Assembly: GCA_021107605.1 (NCBI GenBank)
Contig: JAIOSN010000051.1
Coordinates: forward strand, 1-7,812
Direction: 5' to 3'
Source of the DNA: Anaerolineae bacterium
GTDB taxonomy: Bacteria > Chloroflexota > Anaerolineae > B4-G1 > SLSP01
Length of the DNA stretch: 7,812 nucleotides
Made by a program: the position numbers and the translations under genes. Positions 5,159 through 7,812 of the stretch are shown here, piece by piece (position 1 is the stretch's first letter; each line of letters opens with the position of its first letter). Under the pieces are notes generated by a model. It saw only the letters and a list, made by a program, of their open reading frames with translations, was not told the DNA's origin and searched no databases.

Positions 5159-6496
5159 ATGAAGATCAAACTAACCTGGTTGTTGCTGGTGTGTCTATGC
5201 GGAGGGCTACTTTCAGGTTGCTCAAGCCCAGCGAGTCAACCCCTGGCGACCAATATGTCTTCAGCGACGGCCAGCCCGTTGCCTGGAACGGTGACCAGCC
5301 CCGCGAGTCAAGCCACGGCTACTCCCATAGCTACAGCCGATCCATACGTGGCGCTGCTCGAGAAATATCACTGGACGCCAGAAGGCGAGCCGGCGGTACA
5401 ACCGGTGACGATTCGGCTCGTGGGGACCACCAACGAGCCGGGGTTCACCCTCTTCCTGGAGGCGTCGCAGGCCATCGGGCTGGATTTCACCCCCCGGGTG
5501 GGCCAGGAAGTGCAACAGCGCACCTATTTCCTGGGACACGAGCCTACCGTGCATAGCAAAATCTATGGATGTCTTCTCGTTGAGGAGCAACAGGTGATAG
5601 GCGCCTGTGTCTCTGTCGAAAGGCAACGGCCCGGCGTACATCCACTCTACGCCAGCATGGAAAGCCTGGTAATTCCCTCCATTACGCCTGGTGTAGATCT
5701 ACTTGAGAAATTTGGTTGGGAGCCGCAGGGTGATTTTACCGCGCAAGCGGTGACGATCCCGCGGGCTGAAGACTTGAATCGTCCTGACGAGCCGTTCCGC
5801 CGCTATTTGGAGGCATCGGAGGCTTTGGGAGCCGGCAGGGATTTCACCCCTTGGGCAGGTCAAGAAGTGTATCTGCGTACCTATTTCCTGGGACACGAGC
5901 CTAACGCGAACCTCAAAGTCTATGGTCATCTTTTGTTTGATGGGCCGACAGCTATTGTGGGAGGGTGGGTATCTGTCGAGGGGCAAACCCCCGGCATACA
6001 CCCACTCAATACCGACATAAAGAATCTGGTGTTATCGTCTCCTTCCACCACAGGAGCGACTGAAGGCTTTGCGTTTTACTTCCCCGCCCAGGAAATTGCC
6101 ACTGCTGACATCCTAGAAATAGATCTTAACAACTTCGAACTTAGCGACCAACCTATTATATCCCTTGATGATATCGTCACTTACTCAAAAAACACGCATG
6201 AAATTGAGCTGGCCCCTGCGGCTTGTGAGAGAATCAGGTCTCTCGAGGTCCCCGTGCGAGGGGTACCTTTCGTAGCCTGTGTTGACCGTCAGCCTATTTA
6301 TGGTGGTGCGTTTTGGGTGGGGTACTCTTCGGTGAGTTTCAACGGTATTGCAATTAATGTACTCTCCTGCGACCAGAGTCATCGCATCCGCATCCAACTT
6401 GGTTATCCCGAATCACCAGAGCTATTTGTGGGAGAAGATTACCGGGCTGATCGCAGGATATTGCAATCGTTGGCAGCGGTGGACAAATTGAAGTAA
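5159..6496 (+). CDS. Lipoprotein with two tandem DUF4830-like domains and a distinct C-terminal domain
   Basis: ATG 5159 is chosen because AAGGAGG (5147-5153) lies five bases upstream and the protein then opens with a classic lipoprotein signal, 'MKIKLTWLLLVC' to 'LLSGC' (lipobox, C21). Upstream in-frame codons encode nothing signal-like. The 445-residue product has a Ser/Thr/Pro/Ala-rich linker (22-60). Two related domains follow, at about 62-172 and 179-292, each with 'LLEK[YF]xW', 'TYFLGHEP', a strand ending 'YGxLL', and 'VSVExQxPGxHPL'. The pattern matches my memory of DUF4830, a small domain of unknown function in Gram-positive lipoproteins. Residues 303-445 ('FAFYFPAQEI', 'DDIVTYSKNTHEIEL', 'GVPFVACVD', 'PIYGGAFW') form a third domain; its layout faintly recalls the SecDF P1-head fold, but that is speculative. 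The function is unknown; it acts at the outer face of the cytoplasmic membrane. Confidence 0.8.
   Translation: MKIKLTWLLLVCLCGGLLSGCSSPASQPLATNMSSATASPLPGTVTSPASQATATPIATADPYVALLEKYHWTPEGEPAVQPVTIRLVGTTNEPGFTLFLEASQAIGLDFTPRVGQEVQQRTYFLGHEPTVHSKIYGCLLVEEQQVIGACVSVERQRPGVHPLYASMESLVIPSITPGVDLLEKFGWEPQGDFTAQAVTIPRAEDLNRPDEPFRRYLEASEALGAGRDFTPWAGQEVYLRTYFLGHEPNANLKVYGHLLFDGPTAIVGGWVSVEGQTPGIHPLNTDIKNLVLSSPSTTGATEGFAFYFPAQEIATADILEIDLNNFELSDQPIISLDDIVTYSKNTHEIELAPAACERIRSLEVPVRGVPFVACVDRQPIYGGAFWVGYSSVSFNGIAINVLSCDQSHRIRIQLGYPESPELFVGEDYRADRRILQSLAAVDKLK
5342..5674 (+). repeat. Internal domain duplication, unit 1
   Basis: This stretch encodes the first DUF4830-like domain (residues 62-172). It is repeated at 5693-6034. 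A block of 25 bases (5522-5546) recurs exactly at 5879-5903, 357 bases later (119 codons), centred on the residues 'TYFLGHEP'. Confidence 0.75.
5693..6034 (+). repeat. Internal domain duplication, unit 2
   Basis: This stretch encodes the second DUF4830-like domain (residues 179-292). It is a diverged copy of unit 1 with the same motif order. Unit 1 has Cys at 138 and 150, where unit 2 has His and Gly/Trp, so only unit 1 could form that cysteine pair. Confidence 0.75.
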
Positions 6497-6507
6497 CTGT
6501 CCTACTA

Positions 6508-6753
6508 TTGTATCCAAGACCAATCAATCTTGTGTACAGTGGTAGATTCGTGGCAAAGCTAGTTGCGGAGAAAAGGCGAGGCCGCGGCGCTGACGGAGCG
6601 CGGGGTGCCAGTAACCAGGAGATTGCAGAGGTACTCTGCATCACCGAGGGCACGGTGAAACAACACGTGACCCACATCTACCGTAAGGTGAAGATAAAGA
6701 CCAGGGCCGCCGCCGTCGCCTGGGCCTGGGAACACGGGGTAGTCAAGAAGTAG
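6508..6753 (+). pseudogene. Decayed NarL/LuxR-type response regulator, DNA-binding end only
   Basis: An 81-codon frame (nominal TTG start at 6508, no ribosome site) ends at TAG 6751-6753. Residues 33-79, 'GASNQEIAEVL', 'TEGTVKQHVTHIYRKV' and 'AAAVAWAWEHGVV', are a LuxR/NarL HTH with the recognition helix intact. The receiver domain is absent. Residues 13-21 'RFVAKLVAE' match the linker just before the HTH, but the next segment is garbled. In the +1 frame 6566-6601 reads RRKGEAAALTER, the expected linker end and first HTH residues. Then about 30 bases encoding the usual 'EREVLRLVA' helix are missing before GASNQ resumes in the first frame at 6604. Two indels thus cancel each other's frame effect. 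The stop lies 35 bases before the inverted-repeat site at 6788. It is paralogous to the remnant at 1214-1492. Confidence 0.75.
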
Positions 6754-6787
6754 AATTGCCAGCGATAGACAGATCGGGGTGGGGTAG

Positions 6788-6835
6788 TATAACCCCGGTT
6801 ATACCAAATACTGAAAAGATATAACCGGGGTTATA
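6788..6835 (+). promoter_or_regulatory. 16-bp perfect inverted repeat made of two smaller dyads, abutting the TPR-gene promoter
   Basis: TATAACCCCGGTTATA (6788-6803) and its exact reverse complement TATAACCGGGGTTATA (6820-6835) flank a 16-base spacer. Each arm is itself a dyad of TATAACC and GGTTATA around two bases. The element ends one base before the -35 of the promoter at 6836-6864, the usual place for an operator. As RNA it could also form a long hairpin and terminate transcription from upstream, though no U tract follows. Confidence 0.65.
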
Positions 6836-6864
6836 TAGACACAGCCCTCCAAACAGGTTATACT
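6836..6864 (+). promoter_or_regulatory. Sigma70-type promoter for the exported TPR gene
   Basis: TAGACA at 6836-6841 (five of six consensus bases) and TATACT at 6859-6864 are separated by 17 bp. The -10 lies within GGTTATACT, so it overlaps a further copy of the GGTTATA half-site found in the adjoining inverted repeat. Transcription would begin near 6871, leaving a leader of about 50 bases. Confidence 0.65.
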
Positions 6865-6875
6865 CGCGAGTGGTG

Positions 6876-7003
6876 CCGGGTAGTCCGGTGACTATTATTC
6901 AATCAATCTAAGGAGGTTGACAATGAGTAAGATCAAGTTTGTATCGGTGTTCGTGTTGTTGGCGTTGTTGTTGAGTGCTGGTATCGGGGCGGCAATGAGC
7001 CAG
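6876..7003 (+). repeat. Leader plus signal-peptide cassette, copy 2
   Basis: This segment holds the leader motif TAGTCCGGTGA (6881-6891), the ribosome site AAGGAGGT (6910-6917) and the first 27 codons of the TPR gene. It is the counterpart of 1551-1681. The similarity fades soon after the predicted signal-peptidase site, where the two proteins become unrelated. Confidence 0.8.
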
Positions 7004-7812
7004 AACTCGCCGCCAGTGCAAGACAATATGTGTGCTACCGTGGCCCAGCGGCCGCTGGATGCCGATTTTCAGCCCGGAGTGCAGGAGTTCATTGCAGACA
7101 CCTATCTAGCCCACACGACGGAGTATCCCGACCCCAATGAGCCGGTTGAACTGTTGCGCCTCTACCTGGAAGGGCGACAATTGTTGCGGAAGGGGCGAGT
7201 AGAAGAAGCAGTAGAGATTTTTACTCAAGCGGTTACAGAATACCCTCAGTGCCGCCATGCCCATGCGGGGCTGGGGACAGCCCTTTGGCAGCGATATCAG
7301 AGCGCTCCGGTCGAGAGTACTCTGCGTTCTGCCGTCGAGGAGTTCGTACTGGCGGCGGAGATAGGGCTGGGGTACGGAAAAGTGCGCTATACCCACCGCA
7401 TCGCTGAGAGCCTGGCCCAGTTGGGGGAGGCTAAGAAAATTGATGAGTTCTTCTTCCGTGCGCTGCAAGTAGGTGATCGCAGCTACCTCACCCACTTGCA
7501 CTATGGCCAGGCTCTGGCTTGGCTGAACGATGATCGAGCCGAGAAGTGGTATCAGAAAGCTATCGGAATTCAGCCAGAAGGAAATTTTGACGCACAGGCC
7601 CACTACGCCGAGTGGCTGCTAGACCAAGGGCGAGAAGAGGATGTGCTACAATTGCTTGAAGCTCAACAATCTGCCTACTATCTGCGCTTCCTTCGAGGAG
7701 TGGCACTGGAACGCGTGGAACGAGTTGATGAGGCATCTCTCGATTATACCTACTCGGCCGATTTTACCAGAGACTTTCCTGTCCCGGCCAGGTATCGTAT
7801 TGAGAGAAGTGA
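6923..7812 (+). CDS. Exported TPR-repeat protein, 3' end outside window
   Basis: ATG 6923 lies five bases after a perfect AAGGAGGT. The frame stays open for 296 codons to the window edge, so the C-terminus is missing. Residues 1-27 are a Sec signal peptide almost identical to that of the peptidase at 1601 (MSKIKFVSV shared; likely cut near 'AAMSQ'). The mature part carries helical TPR units: about 79-108 ('LEGRQLLRKGRVEEAVEIF', then 'AVTEYPQ'), 112-147, 155-185, 190-218 ('HYGQALAWLNDDRAEKWY', then 'QKAIGIQPEG'), 225-250 and 254-280. TPRs mediate protein-protein contacts; no catalytic domain is visible and the partner is unknown. It has its own promoter with an operator-like repeat, so it is probably regulated separately from the lipoprotein upstream. 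Confidence 0.85.
   Translation, partial: MSKIKFVSVFVLLALLLSAGIGAAMSQNSPPVQDNMCATVAQRPLDADFQPGVQEFIADTYLAHTTEYPDPNEPVELLRLYLEGRQLLRKGRVEEAVEIFTQAVTEYPQCRHAHAGLGTALWQRYQSAPVESTLRSAVEEFVLAAEIGLGYGKVRYTHRIAESLAQLGEAKKIDEFFFRALQVGDRSYLTHLHYGQALAWLNDDRAEKWYQKAIGIQPEGNFDAQAHYAEWLLDQGREEDVLQLLEAQQSAYYLRFLRGVALERVERVDEASLDYTYSADFTRDFPVPARYRIERS

Noticed and set aside
5155..5556. ATG at 5155 opening a second + frame over the DUF4830 lipoprotein
   Set aside because: It starts only one base after the AAGGAGG-G site and lacks a signal peptide. The frame beginning at 5159 gives a textbook lipobox and conserved domains.
7106..7603. Minus-strand open frame (165 codons) opposite the TPR gene
   Set aside because: The + strand carries clear TPR motifs with a perfect ribosome site and signal peptide. 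The antisense product shows no family pattern.
1..7812. CRISPR arrays, tRNA or rRNA genes, toxin-antitoxin pairs, phage genes
   Set aside because: No short regularly spaced repeats, no cloverleaf or rRNA signature and no recognisable toxin, antitoxin or phage protein were found on reading both strands by eye. Small RNAs cannot be excluded without computation.

Overview
The window looks like a piece of a bacterial chromosome given over to exported and lipid-anchored proteins. Every complete gene lies on the + strand, most have strong AGGAGG-type ribosome sites, and promoters are sigma70-like (one has consensus -35 and -10). NarL-type response-regulator pieces ending in 'AVAWAWEHG', PD40/WD40-like propellers and lipoproteins with Thr/Pro/Ser-rich linkers together suggest Chloroflexota (Anaerolineae/Caldilineae-like). 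That assignment is inference from style, not from a marker gene.

Layout: (1) 1-918, 3' end of a PD40/TolB-like beta-propeller gene cut by the window edge. (2) 919-1213, no intact gene; an antisense remnant of a YibE/F membrane protein, an extended -10 promoter and a strong hairpin. (3) 1214-1492, a response regulator with its middle deleted. (4) 1502-4040, a consensus promoter drives an exported C39-like cysteine peptidase; its stop overlaps (ATGA) the start of a propeller-like lipoprotein that is now frameshifted near 3735. A perfect 16-bp hairpin sits at their junction. (5) 4041-4363, a terminator, a promoter and a 29-codon open frame that resembles the zinc-ribbon start of an IS1-like transposase. 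(6) 4364-5059, an exported protein of unknown function. (7) 5159-6496, a lipoprotein with two tandem DUF4830-like domains and a distinct C-terminal domain. (8) 6508-6753, a second, differently decayed NarL-type regulator. (9) 6788-7812, a large inverted-repeat site abutting a promoter, then an exported TPR protein that runs off the window.

The most unusual point is that the peptidase gene and the TPR gene, unrelated in their mature parts, share a nearly identical leader and signal-peptide DNA segment (70 of the first 81 coding bases match by my hand count). Each also sits just downstream of a decayed NarL-type regulator. This looks like a duplicated 'regulator remnant + promoter + secretion signal' cassette attached to different passenger proteins. 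The region as a whole mixes active-looking secretion genes with at least five decayed or broken genes, which suggests a fast-evolving accessory locus. No RNA gene, CRISPR array or complete mobile element was seen.
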